This document shows, piece after piece, positions 26,459-35,287 of a stretch of 54,701 bases of DNA. A program made the position numbers and the translations under genes. The notes under the pieces were generated by a model. The model worked only from the letters and a program-made list of their open reading frames with translations. It made no database searches and had not been told where the DNA came from. The DNA is taken from NCBI GenBank assembly GCA_021604725.1, contig BQJN01000017.1, positions 1 through 54,701 of the forward strand, written 5' to 3'. The stretch comes from Lysobacteraceae bacterium. GTDB taxonomy: Bacteria > Pseudomonadota > Gammaproteobacteria > Xanthomonadales > BQJN01. How positions within the stretch are numbered: position 1 is the stretch's first letter; every line of letters starts with the position of its first letter.

Positions 26459-27409
26459 TCATGTCGGCTCTATTTCTCTCAGGTGTCGCCGGACCGCCAA
26501 TCCAGACCCTAACCACCCAAGCAAAGCGCTCACCAAAATCAATTGTACACCGTACATCAAGCCAGCACCCGCCAATTCGAACGACTCGCCGTAACTGGAC
26601 GCCAGCTCGGCGACCGGCCCGCTCAACAGCACAAATGCGATCAACAGCAAAACCCACGCCAACGCGCCGCCGAGCAAACCGTACCAAAACCCGGTGTATA
26701 GAAACGGGCGGCGCACAAAAGCGTCGGTAGCGCCAATCAGTTTGCTGACCATGATCTCTTCACGCCGATTGAGAATGTCCAGTCGTATAGTGTTGCCAAC
26801 CACCAGCAGAACGGCCAAAGCAAACAACACCCCGACGACCTCTATGCCCCTACCGACAACACGCACGATAGCGGCCAGTCGCAACATCCAGTCGAGATCG
26901 TACTGCGCGAAATCTACGTCACCGTGCTGCTCGATCTGTTCAATAAGCTGATGCATCTTGGCCGCTTCGAACGAAGCCGGCTGTGGACTGACGATGACCA
27001 CAGCCGGCAGCGGGTTGTCTTGCAAGGCATCGAGCGCATCACTGAAGCCGGAGAGCTCGCTGAATTCCGACAATGCCTGATCGGCGGTCATGGCCCGTAC
27101 CGATTGCACCGAATCGATGGACTCGAGCTCAGTGGCCAATGCGGCCAACGCCGTCTCGTTCAGCGCATCACGAGCAAATACCGTGATCTCCCCCAGCGAC
27201 CGTCCACTTCGGGTCGCCCCTTCAAGGTTTTCGATAGTCAATAAAAACACGCTCGGCAAGGCCAGCGCGATGGCGATGACACTGACAGTCATCAAGGCAC
27301 CCAAGCCACTGCGCCAGATTCGTCCAAGACTGGCCAGCAGCGTGTAAAGATGAAGCATGCACAACCCGACCAGGCGCTTCGACAAGCCGCCGCTGCGTTG
27401 AGTCTTCAT
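26459..27409 (-). CDS. ftsX: Cell division ABC-transporter-like permease FtsX
   Basis: 316-residue FtsX with four membrane segments. The first (about 36-58, GALMTVSVIAIALALPSVFL) is followed by a periplasmic loop of about 100 residues including AVVIVSP, which in E. coli binds EnvC; three C-terminal helices end near residue 305. With FtsE it forms the divisome switch activating peptidoglycan amidases. Overlaps ftsE by 4 bp. The N-terminus starts 15-20 residues before the first conserved segment, normal for the family. Confidence 0.93.
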   Translation of the reverse strand: MKTQRSGGLSKRLVGLCMLHLYTLLASLGRIWRSGLGALMTVSVIAIALALPSVFLLTIENLEGATRSGRSLGEITVFARDALNETALAALATELESIDSVQSVRAMTADQALSEFSELSGFSDALDALQDNPLPAVVIVSPQPASFEAAKMHQLIEQIEQHGDVDFAQYDLDWMLRLAAIVRVVGRGIEVVGVLFALAVLLVVGNTIRLDILNRREEIMVSKLIGATDAFVRRPFLYTGFWYGLLGGALAWVLLLIAFVLLSGPVAELASSYGESFELAGAGLMYGVQLILVSALLGWLGSGLAVRRHLREIEPT

Positions 27410-28086
27410 GCCTCTGCCTGCCCGCGACGCACGTCGTCAATCAACTTGCTGGCGTTGAGCACCAATACGCGGCGAGCGATCCGCTTGATCAAGGCAATGT
27501 CATGGCTGGCGATCAATACCGTCGTCCCCAGTTCATTGAACACCATGAACAGCTTCATGATCTCCTCTGACAGCGCAGGATCGAGGTTTCCCGTCGGCTC
27601 GTCGGCAATCAACAAGGCCGGGCGACCAACAACGGCTCGCGCGATACCCACCCGCTGCTGTTCACCACCAGATAACGCAATCGGGTTGAGGCGCTCTTTG
27701 CCCAACAGCCCCACCTTGTCGAGCGCAGCGCGAACTCGACGACCAATCTCGGCACTGGAATGCCCGGCGATCATCAGTGGCAACGCGACGTTGTCGTAAA
27801 CATTGCGATCGAATAGCAGACGGTGATCCTGAAACACCACGCCCATGCGGCGACGCAATGCAGCAATCCCTCGACCTTTCACCTGGTTGAGATTGCGACC
27901 ACCCATAAACACCTGGCCGTAGCTGGGTCGCTCTATGATGGCCAGCAGTTTCAACAGCGTGCTTTTGCCGGCACCGGAATGCCCGGTGAGAAAAACCATC
28001 TCGCCAGCTTCGATCTCGAAACTTAGATCTGACAGCGCCTGGTGGCCGCCTGGGTATCGTTTGCTGACGCGATCGAAGCGAATCAC
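27406..28086 (-). CDS. ftsE: Cell division ATP-binding protein FtsE
   Basis: 226-residue ABC ATPase. Walker A GHSGAGKST (35-43), Q-loop FQDHRLL, signature LSGGEQQR (138-145) and Walker B ALLIADEP (157-164), followed by the FtsE-specific end region. It pairs with FtsX at the septum. The ATG at 28086 overlaps the gspF stop by four bases and ftsX overlaps its stop, so a type II secretion gene and a division pair are translationally coupled here. Confidence 0.96.
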   Translation of the reverse strand: MIRFDRVSKRYPGGHQALSDLSFEIEAGEMVFLTGHSGAGKSTLLKLLAIIERPSYGQVFMGGRNLNQVKGRGIAALRRRMGVVFQDHRLLFDRNVYDNVALPLMIAGHSSAEIGRRVRAALDKVGLLGKERLNPIALSGGEQQRVGIARAVVGRPALLIADEPTGNLDPALSEEIMKLFMVFNELGTTVLIASHDIALIKRIARRVLVLNASKLIDDVRRGQAEA

Positions 28087-29279
28087 GACACGAGTTGGTT
28101 GATATCAAAGATCGGCAACAAGATGGCCAGCACGATCATCAACACCAGCCCGCCGACAGCGAGGATCATCAGCGGCTGGATCAGGCCAATGGCCGCCTCC
28201 AGCCAGTCAGAGTAATTGCGCTCAAGGTGATCGGCCGAACGCTCAAGCATTGGCGCCAACTCGCCGCTGCGCTCGCCGCTGGCCACCAGTTGCAGGGCCA
28301 CCGGCGGAAACCAGCCCCCTCGTTCAAGACATTGAGCAAGCCCTTCGCCTTCGCGCACACGCCGGGCGGCCAGTTCGACCTGCGCGCGTATGGGCAGCAC
28401 CGAGATCACGCCAGAGCTGACATTGAGCGCATTGACCACGGTCACGCCGCTCGACAGCAGAATACTGAGCGTTCGCGCAAATCGGGCACTGGCCAGGGTC
28501 TTCATCAACCGTCCAATGACGGGCATCACTAGCAGCCCGATCTGGATCTGGTGTCGCAATTGCTCATTGCGCCAGACCACCACGCCAATGATTGTGATCA
28601 ACGCAAACACGATCAGTAGCACCACACCCCACTGTGTGACGAAATCGCTGACAGCGATCAACAAGCGTGTTAACGCAGGAAGTTCCTGATTGAGGTGGGT
28701 AAACACCTGCATCACCTGCGGCACAACATAACCCACCAGGCCTCCGGCGACCGCAATCGCCACCAGCGCCAGCAGTGAGGGATAGAGCAGGGCCAGCAAT
28801 GTGCTGCGTGCCAGGGTGGCGCTAGCCTCGCTGTAGTCGGCCACACGCTCCAGAACTTGATCGAGTTTACCGCTTTCCTCACCGGCCTCGACCGTGGCGG
28901 CCACCAATTCGGGGAATGCTCGCGGGAATTCGCGCATGCCGCTGGCCAGCGAATAGCCCTCGTTTACACGAGCGCGCAGCGCCGCAACGATTCGCTGCTG
29001 GCGGCGACTGGTCAACTGTTTGGTAATGGCAGCCAGGGCCTCGGCCAGCGGCAAGCCAGCTCGAACCAAGGTCGCCAATTGACGCATGATCGCGGCACGT
29101 TCGGTGCGCCATAGCCGATCACCGGAACGGCGTCCGGTGCCATCAATAGCCTTGACATCGAGGGGCGTCAGACCACGGTCGCGTAGATCCTGCCGAACCG
29201 CACGCGCCGTTTCACCCTGGACTACGCCGTCTCGTTGTCGGCCCTGGCGATCCAGGGCGGTGTATTCAAACGCGGCCAC
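28083..29279 (-). CDS. gspF: Type II secretion inner-membrane platform protein GspF
   Basis: 398-residue GspF/PilC-family protein with two T2SSF repeats, each with an alpha-helical cytoplasmic bundle and membrane helices (near residues 168-190, 220-243 and 370-392). The N-terminus MAAFEYTALDRQGRQRDG and the block RQLATLVRAGLPLAEAL are typical. It is the inner-membrane anchor of the type II secretion assembly and partner of the ATPase GspE. Overlaps gspE by 14 bp and ftsE by 4 bp. Confidence 0.95.
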   Translation of the reverse strand: MAAFEYTALDRQGRQRDGVVQGETARAVRQDLRDRGLTPLDVKAIDGTGRRSGDRLWRTERAAIMRQLATLVRAGLPLAEALAAITKQLTSRRQQRIVAALRARVNEGYSLASGMREFPRAFPELVAATVEAGEESGKLDQVLERVADYSEASATLARSTLLALLYPSLLALVAIAVAGGLVGYVVPQVMQVFTHLNQELPALTRLLIAVSDFVTQWGVVLLIVFALITIIGVVVWRNEQLRHQIQIGLLVMPVIGRLMKTLASARFARTLSILLSSGVTVVNALNVSSGVISVLPIRAQVELAARRVREGEGLAQCLERGGWFPPVALQLVASGERSGELAPMLERSADHLERNYSDWLEAAIGLIQPLMILAVGGLVLMIVLAILLPIFDINQLVS

Positions 29280-30744
29280 GTTCGCGGGTTACTCTAAAGA
29301 CCTCTTCCAGCGATGTCTCGCCAGCCAAGGCTTTGCGCCAGCCGTCATCGAGTATGGACTCCGAATGCTGGCGAGCCGCCGCATTCAACTCAGCCTCGGA
29401 ACTGGCATTGTTAATCAACTCGCGCATCGGCTCATCGATGGCAATCAGCTCGTAGATACCGGTGCGACCACGGTAGCCGCTACCAACGGCGTCGGGTGCT
29501 GGCCGATACAGGGTCGGTGGCTCGATGTCTGGTCGACCGGCAACCGCGCAGTCGCTGGCGCTCGCGACGTAGGCCTCGGCCGTTGCCGGGTCCAGGCAGC
29601 GCACCAGGCGTTGTGCCATCACACCCACCAGCGAGGACGACATCAAGAATGGTTCCACGCCCATATCGCGCAAACGCGTAATGGCACCGACCGCGGTGTT
29701 GGTATGCAGCGTCGATAGCACCAGATGACCAGTCAAGCTGGCTTGCACTGCGGTACTGGCGGTTTCCAGGTCGCGAATCTCTCCGACCATCACCACATCT
29801 GGATCTTGTCTCAAGATTGCCCGCAAACCGCGTGCAAAGCTCATTTCAACCTTGGTATTGACTTGCGTTTGACCGACGCCGTCGATGTAGTACTCGATTG
29901 GGTCTTCAACCGTCATGATGTTGCGCTGGCGGCTGTTCAAATGATTCAGCGCGGCGTACAACGTGGTGGTCTTTCCTGACCCGGTCGGCCCGGTCACCAA
30001 CAAGATGCCGTGCGGCCGTTGAATCAGATCGACCAGCCGTTCGCGTACATCATCGCTCATGCCGAGTTGCTTGAGGTCGAGCCGCCCAGCTTGTTTGTCG
30101 AGCAGACGCAACACCACGCGTTCGCCGTGCCCCGATGGCAGGGTAGAAACACGCACATCGACCGGGCGGCCGGCAACGCGAAGGGAAATGCGGCCATCCT
30201 GAGGCACACGCTTCTCGGCGATGTCCAGATCGGCCATGACCTTGATTCTCGATACAATCAGGTTGGCCAGGCTGCGCTGCGGGGCCAACACTTCCTTGAG
30301 CTCGCCATCAACACGAAAACGCACCGACAAGCGACTTTCAAACGGCTCAATGTGGATATCTGAGGCCTGCTCTTTTACCGCCTCGGTCAGCAAGGCATTG
30401 ATCAGGCGAATGATGGGTGCATCATCGTGGCTATCGAGCAGATCGTCAGGCTCCGGTACTGCATCAGCCAATGACATTTCGAGCGTATCGCCCAGATCGG
30501 CCACCATCTGTGCCGCATCCGATGCGCCCTGTTCGTACAAGCGCTGAATCAAGGCCTCGTACTCGGCAATCGGCATCGATTTGATTTCGATCGGTGAGGC
30601 GGCGAAGCGGCGCAGTTCGGCGATCACCCAGGGCTTGACGTCACTTCGACAGGCCACCACCACGTGGTCTCCAGAACGATCAAACAAGGTGGCACCATGG
30701 CGGCGAGCAAACCCGAACGGCGGACGATTGAGTTCCGAGTGCAT
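29266..30744 (-). CDS. gspE: Type II secretion ATPase GspE
   Basis: 492-residue secretion ATPase. Walker A TGPTGSGKTTT (about 251-261), Asp box TVEDPIEY, Walker B VVMVGEIRDLETA and His box LVLSTLHTN. The segment SDIHIEPFE and the N2 domain are intact; the N-terminal domain is short. The region between QRLVR and GYRGRTG (about 380-425), which in many GspE proteins carries a four-cysteine zinc site (two CxxC), has only two widely spaced cysteines here. ATG 30744 is preferred to TTG 30753. Follows gspD by 12 bp. Confidence 0.95.
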   Translation of the reverse strand: MHSELNRPPFGFARRHGATLFDRSGDHVVVACRSDVKPWVIAELRRFAASPIEIKSMPIAEYEALIQRLYEQGASDAAQMVADLGDTLEMSLADAVPEPDDLLDSHDDAPIIRLINALLTEAVKEQASDIHIEPFESRLSVRFRVDGELKEVLAPQRSLANLIVSRIKVMADLDIAEKRVPQDGRISLRVAGRPVDVRVSTLPSGHGERVVLRLLDKQAGRLDLKQLGMSDDVRERLVDLIQRPHGILLVTGPTGSGKTTTLYAALNHLNSRQRNIMTVEDPIEYYIDGVGQTQVNTKVEMSFARGLRAILRQDPDVVMVGEIRDLETASTAVQASLTGHLVLSTLHTNTAVGAITRLRDMGVEPFLMSSSLVGVMAQRLVRCLDPATAEAYVASASDCAVAGRPDIEPPTLYRPAPDAVGSGYRGRTGIYELIAIDEPMRELINNASSEAELNAAARQHSESILDDGWRKALAGETSLEEVFRVTRERGRV

Positions 30745-30756
30745 GGCAACCAAGGC

Positions 30757-32646
30757 CTACTGCCCGCCATCTTGGTTGGATGGCTGCTCCAGCGTCGGCA
30801 ATATCGGCAGCTGTTCCGGTTCGAGGCCACTGTAGCCCTGCTGCGCCCGACGCTGTTCTTCGCGAATGTAGTTGTATTTGGCGCCGGTCACATAATCGGC
30901 CAGTCCGGGGTCAGACAGAATCCGTGGACGAATGAAGATCATCAAGTTGCGTCGCGTGCGTTTGGTTACGCGGTATTTGAACAGATTACCCAGTAGTGGG
31001 ATGTCGCCCAATGCGGGTACTTTTTGTACCGTCTCCTCAACGTCCTCGTCGATCAATCCGCCCAGCACCAGGGTCGCATTGTCGGACACCATGACACTGG
31101 TGGTCAGGGTTCGTTTGTTGGTGACCAAGTCAACTGCCCCACTGGTGTTGGACAGCGAGGAGACTTCCTGTTGGATATCCAAAATGATCGAATCGCCTTG
31201 ATTGATATGAGGCGTTACGGTCAAGGTCAGGCCGATCTCCTTGCGTTCAATGGTCTGAAACGGGTTCACCGCCCCACCTGAGCTGCCGGTGTTGGAGAAC
31301 TGCCCGGTCAAGAACGGGACTTCCTGACCAACCTGGATTTGTGCTTCCTCGTTATCCAGCGTAACGATCGATGGCGTCGAAAGCACATCCGAATCAGTAT
31401 CCGATTCCAGCGCGCTGACCAGTGCTCCCAGTTGCAAAACCTCGCCGTCCAGACCAGGAATGGACGCTGTCCCGGCCAGATAGCCCAGGTTCAGACCCGG
31501 GCCAACTGCAAGCGGGTTGACCGAAGCACCCAGGATATTGTTGCTACCAGCGAAATTGGTACCGCCGACAGCGTTGCTGTCGTCCGATGCGATTTGCCAT
31601 TGCACGCCCAGTTCATTGATGAAATCGACAGAGACTTCAGCGATAACGGCTTCGACCAGGACCTGTGCGCGCCGAATGTCCAGGCGTCGAATGATTTCTG
31701 CCAGCTCGCGAAAACGCGCAGGCGGTGCCGATACCACCAACGCATTGGTTTCAGGATGGGCATGCACCGACACGTCATCACCAGAATCTTCACCTTCCTT
31801 GCCGCCTCGGGCGACGCCCTCCAAAATCGGCAACAGGCTCTCGGCCGACGCGTAGTTCAAGTAAACCACTTGTGTTTGCTCGCCACTTTCCAGTGGCGTA
31901 TCGAGGTGGGCGATCAATGAGCGCATGCGCAAGCGGCTTGATGGGTCACCACCTAGCAAAATGGTATTGGTCCGCTCGTCGGCCACAATGCGGCTCTCCT
32001 CACCGCCACTGCCGGACAGCAGGTTGAGCGTTCGCACTACTTCGGCGGCACTGGAGTGTTCCAGGCGAATCGCCTCGATCTGCTGATCCGCCGCTGAGTC
32101 GATGCGTTTTACGATAGACAGCACGCGATCGAGATTACCCGCCCTATCGGCCAGGATCAGCAAGTTGGCCGGTGCGTAAGCACTGACCTGCGCCTGTGCC
32201 GGCATCATCGATTTGATGACATTGACTACGTCCGCTGCCGGTACATGCTCAATTTTAACGATTCGCGTCACCAGGTCGTCCGGGGCCAGATCCTGAGTGG
32301 TCGCGGTAGGAATACTGTCGGTTTGCGCCTGGGTTTCAGGCACAATTTTTGTCGCCGAGCCACTGGGGACTGTGGCGTAGCCATGGACCCGCAAGACACT
32401 CTGAAACAGTGAATAGATGCCATCAGCATCCAGTGGTGTCGATGAAATCACCGTCACTTCACCCGTGACTCTGGGGTCAACCACAAAGGTTTTTCCCGTC
32501 ATCTCAGCGACCGTGCTCACCAGCACCTCGATATCAGCATCTTTCAGGTTTAGCACATGCTGAGCTTGTGCCGCGCCGGATATCAAGGCAGCCAACACAA
32601 ACGCCGCTACCGCCTGAACCAAGCTATTGCGGGATCTGAATATCAC
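30757..32646 (-). CDS. gspD: Type II secretion outer-membrane secretin GspD
   Basis: 629-residue secretin. A signal peptide ends near SGAAQA; then N0 (NLKDADIEVLVSTVAEMTGK), three N1-N3 repeats (TRIVKIEHVPAADVVNVIKS; AIRLEHSSAAEVVRTLNLLS; TQVVYLNYASAESLLPILEG) and the secretin barrel with EVPFLTGQFS, IGLTLTVTPHIN and VPALGDIPLLGNLF. Most of the terminal S domain is short and proline-rich. GTG 32646 is chosen because AAGGAG lies seven bases upstream; the ATG at 32664 has no ribosome site. It overlaps gspC by 23 bp. It forms the outer-membrane gate for folded exoproteins. Confidence 0.95.
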   Translation of the reverse strand: MIFRSRNSLVQAVAAFVLAALISGAAQAQHVLNLKDADIEVLVSTVAEMTGKTFVVDPRVTGEVTVISSTPLDADGIYSLFQSVLRVHGYATVPSGSATKIVPETQAQTDSIPTATTQDLAPDDLVTRIVKIEHVPAADVVNVIKSMMPAQAQVSAYAPANLLILADRAGNLDRVLSIVKRIDSAADQQIEAIRLEHSSAAEVVRTLNLLSGSGGEESRIVADERTNTILLGGDPSSRLRMRSLIAHLDTPLESGEQTQVVYLNYASAESLLPILEGVARGGKEGEDSGDDVSVHAHPETNALVVSAPPARFRELAEIIRRLDIRRAQVLVEAVIAEVSVDFINELGVQWQIASDDSNAVGGTNFAGSNNILGASVNPLAVGPGLNLGYLAGTASIPGLDGEVLQLGALVSALESDTDSDVLSTPSIVTLDNEEAQIQVGQEVPFLTGQFSNTGSSGGAVNPFQTIERKEIGLTLTVTPHINQGDSIILDIQQEVSSLSNTSGAVDLVTNKRTLTTSVMVSDNATLVLGGLIDEDVEETVQKVPALGDIPLLGNLFKYRVTKRTRRNLMIFIRPRILSDPGLADYVTGAKYNYIREEQRRAQQGYSGLEPEQLPILPTLEQPSNQDGGQ

Positions 32647-33487
32647 GCGTGTACTCCTTGCCATTGCGCCGATAGGTGACGGTCACCCGCCGCGCGCTTC
32701 TCAAGTCATTGACCAGTTGCATATAACGACTGGGATCATCCAGTTTCTGTCCGTTGACCGCCAACACTACATCGTTGGCACTCAAACCCAATTGTCTCAG
32801 CAGCGTGGCGTCGCGTCCGGCGTTGATACGAACACCGACCTGCTTGCCGTTCTCCATATGAGGCAGAACGCTGATGTTGTTGGCCAGCTTGGCCGGGTCC
32901 ATGCGCATGCCGGAACGGATCGCGTTCCAATCCACCTGGGCGCCGGAGACAGCGGTGGCCACATTGGGAACGGCAGCTACCGGTGGCACTTTGATTTTGT
33001 CCGTTTGCGCTGCGGACGTCTGTTCCATCTGCAACTGCCTGGGCTCGCCGTTGAGCTCGATGACCACATAGTCAGCATGCACTTCAGTCAGGACGCTACC
33101 GCCCGGCAATTCGCCGCTAACGCTGAACACATCCTGATTTCCCGAGACATCCGCGATAATCGCCTTGCCCGCTCGCGGATCGGTCGATGCCAGGGTGCCG
33201 AGGAGTTTCAGGCCGCTGTCGGTGGCGACCCTTACTTGTTGTTGTGGTTGGACCGGCATCGCGCCGTGGCCAAACAAGTGCCAATCAGCGACGCTGGTGG
33301 TAACCAACGGTGTCTGCGCGTTATTGGCACTGGGGCTGCTACTGATCACCGGTAGCTGCGGTTCACTGATGACCACCCAAAAACCACGCACGGCCGACCA
33401 CGCGACCCACACCAGAAGTGCCGTGAACACCAGCATCGCCAACCAACGCGACCAACGAGGGTCGATATCTGGAGATAACTGCATCAT
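32624..33487 (-). CDS. gspC: Type II secretion protein GspC with PDZ domain
   Basis: 287-residue bitopic protein. One membrane helix (about 16-34, LAMLVFTALLVWVAWSAV), a periplasmic homology region (about 90-160: LKLLGTLASTDPRAGKAIIA and VLTEVHADYVVIELNG) that contacts the secretin N0 domain, and a C-terminal PDZ domain (about 205-285: VGVRINAGRDATLLRQLGL, NDVVLAVNGQKLDD). It links inner-membrane platform to secretin and helps substrate choice. First gene of the secretion operon; divergent from an MltF-like gene 98 bp away. Confidence 0.92.
   Translation of the reverse strand: MMQLSPDIDPRWSRWLAMLVFTALLVWVAWSAVRGFWVVISEPQLPVISSSPSANNAQTPLVTTSVADWHLFGHGAMPVQPQQQVRVATDSGLKLLGTLASTDPRAGKAIIADVSGNQDVFSVSGELPGGSVLTEVHADYVVIELNGEPRQLQMEQTSAAQTDKIKVPPVAAVPNVATAVSGAQVDWNAIRSGMRMDPAKLANNISVLPHMENGKQVGVRINAGRDATLLRQLGLSANDVVLAVNGQKLDDPSRYMQLVNDLRSARRVTVTYRRNGKEYTRDIQIPQ
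32654..32659 (-). promoter_or_regulatory. Ribosome binding site deciding the gspD start
   Basis: AAGGAG on the minus strand (complement of 32654-32659) lies seven bases before GTG 32646, inside the end of gspC. Using this start gives a compact signal peptide; the alternative ATG at 32664 lies upstream of the Shine-Dalgarno and has none of its own. Confidence 0.7.
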
Positions 33488-33585
33488 GGCCCCCAACTGC
33501 GGAGCGAAGGTGCTGTGCTTTGCCTGACGGAGCCGCCTTTCATCTTGTACTATGTGCCGACGTTAAGCGTACGTGAGCTTATAAA

Positions 33586-35271
33586 GTGTTGAACTGTAGC
33601 AGAATTTTGCGTTCGCCTTGGTGCTTGTTTAAGCGATCCGGGCCAATCGCCTCGAACAATAGCAAATTTGGCCGGCTTGTGGCGGCGCTATTGCTGTCAA
33701 TAGTGGCCGCGTGCAACGCACAAGATCCCTCAGATGAGGCCACGGCAGATACTGCATGGGCTGTGGAGCAGCAGTCGAATGAGAGCACGACTGCGGCAGT
33801 AGAGGAGACGGACAGCGCGCTGGCCGAGAACGCTGCTGCGGTTGTTGACGACGCGGCGGATGGGGCATCCGAAATATCGCTGGCTGAGCAAGAACCACCG
33901 GATGCCTTGTGGTTGTCACAGCAGGCGGTCAACGATCCCTTGGTGGCCCGGATTCTGAAACCGTCTTTGGATGACCTTGATCCGTCCGCCAACGGTCACC
34001 TGATACGTGTTCTTGTCAGCTACAACAACACCAACTATTTCCTGGTACGAGGGCAACAGAAAGGACTCGAGTACGAGTTGATGCAGCGCTTCGAGAAATT
34101 TCTAAGCGAGCGTCTGGGCGAATCCAAAAAGGACGTCCACCTGGTATTTGTGTCCGTCCCATTCGATCAACTGATTCCATCGCTGCTGGCGGGTTACGGC
34201 GATATCGCAGCCGCTGGGCTGACCATCACACGCGCTCGATCCGAGCAGGTGGCCTTTACTCAGCCGTACCGCCGCAACGTCACTGAGGTCGTTGTGCGCC
34301 ATCGTGCGGCTGCTGCGATCAACGGCGTTGAAGACCTGGCCGGAAAAACGGTCTATGCACTGGCCGGCTCCAGCTATATTGATCACCTGCAACAGCTCAA
34401 TCAGAGCCTGCTAGACCAGGGCCAGGCTGCGATTGATGTGCAGCCGGGCGATCAGACCCTACAGTCTGAAGACTTGCTACAAATGGTCAATGCCGGCGTG
34501 TATGACTACATGGTCGTCGACAACCACATCGCCGATTTGTGGGCGTCGGTGCTGCCAGACATCATCGTCGAAGACGGCGCGCAACTGGCTGCAGAGCGCA
34601 ACATCGCCTGGGCAGTTCGTCAAAACAACCCTGTGCTTGAAGACAAGCTCAATGAGTTCGTTGCCGAACACAAACAAGGCACCCTGCTCGGCAATATCTT
34701 TTTCAAACGCTACTACGGCGGGGTCAAGTGGATCACCAATCCACTCAGTCCGGAAGTACGGGAGCAGCTCGATACCTACATTGCCTACTTCAAGAAGTAC
34801 GGCGAGCAATACGATATGCCGTGGCTGAAGATTGGCGCGCTGGCATTTCAAGAGTCGGGCCTCGACCAGAACGCCAGAAGCGGCGCTGGCGCGGTCGGCG
34901 TAATGCAGATCAAGCCGTCCACTGCGGCCGACAAAAATGTAGGTATCCTGGATGTAGAAAGCAGCGCTGAGAACAACATCCACGCTGGCGTCAAATACCT
35001 TGCATTCCTGCGCAACCGTTACTTCTCAGATCCAGAAATGAGCCCGCAGGCACAAATCGACTTTACCTTCGCGGCGTATAATGCGGGCCCGGCGCGAGTG
35101 CGCAGGATGCGAGACAAGGCGCGTGAAGCCGGTCTCAATCCCAACGAATGGTTTTTTAACGTCGAGCACATCGCCAGGCGTGAGATTGGCCGCGAGACCG
35201 TTGAGTACGTCGCCAACATCAACAAATACTATGTTGCCTTCAACTCCATTCTGAAGCAGGCGACCCCCTAA
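33586..35271 (+). CDS. MltF-like membrane-bound lytic murein transglycosylase
   Basis: Up to 561 residues. A hydrophobic leader with lipobox VAAC (near residue 43) is followed by an unusually long acidic, Ala/Glu/Ser-rich linker (about 50-125). Next comes a periplasmic solute-binding (SBP_bac_3-like) domain (about 130-380; VLVSYNNTNYFLVRGQQKGL, DIAAAGLTITRARSEQVAFT) and a C-terminal SLT domain with catalytic Glu in AFQESGLD and the motifs GAVGVMQIKPST and FAAYNAGPARV. It cleaves peptidoglycan glycan strands. No ATG exists near the start: GTG 33586 or TTG 33589 would begin it, or GTG at about 33679 would leave only the leader. Confidence 0.85.
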   Translation: MLNCSRILRSPWCLFKRSGPIASNNSKFGRLVAALLLSIVAACNAQDPSDEATADTAWAVEQQSNESTTAAVEETDSALAENAAAVVDDAADGASEISLAEQEPPDALWLSQQAVNDPLVARILKPSLDDLDPSANGHLIRVLVSYNNTNYFLVRGQQKGLEYELMQRFEKFLSERLGESKKDVHLVFVSVPFDQLIPSLLAGYGDIAAAGLTITRARSEQVAFTQPYRRNVTEVVVRHRAAAAINGVEDLAGKTVYALAGSSYIDHLQQLNQSLLDQGQAAIDVQPGDQTLQSEDLLQMVNAGVYDYMVVDNHIADLWASVLPDIIVEDGAQLAAERNIAWAVRQNNPVLEDKLNEFVAEHKQGTLLGNIFFKRYYGGVKWITNPLSPEVREQLDTYIAYFKKYGEQYDMPWLKIGALAFQESGLDQNARSGAGAVGVMQIKPSTAADKNVGILDVESSAENNIHAGVKYLAFLRNRYFSDPEMSPQAQIDFTFAAYNAGPARVRRMRDKAREAGLNPNEWFFNVEHIARREIGRETVEYVANINKYYVAFNSILKQATP

Positions 35272-35287
35272 AAGGAGAAATGTCCCT

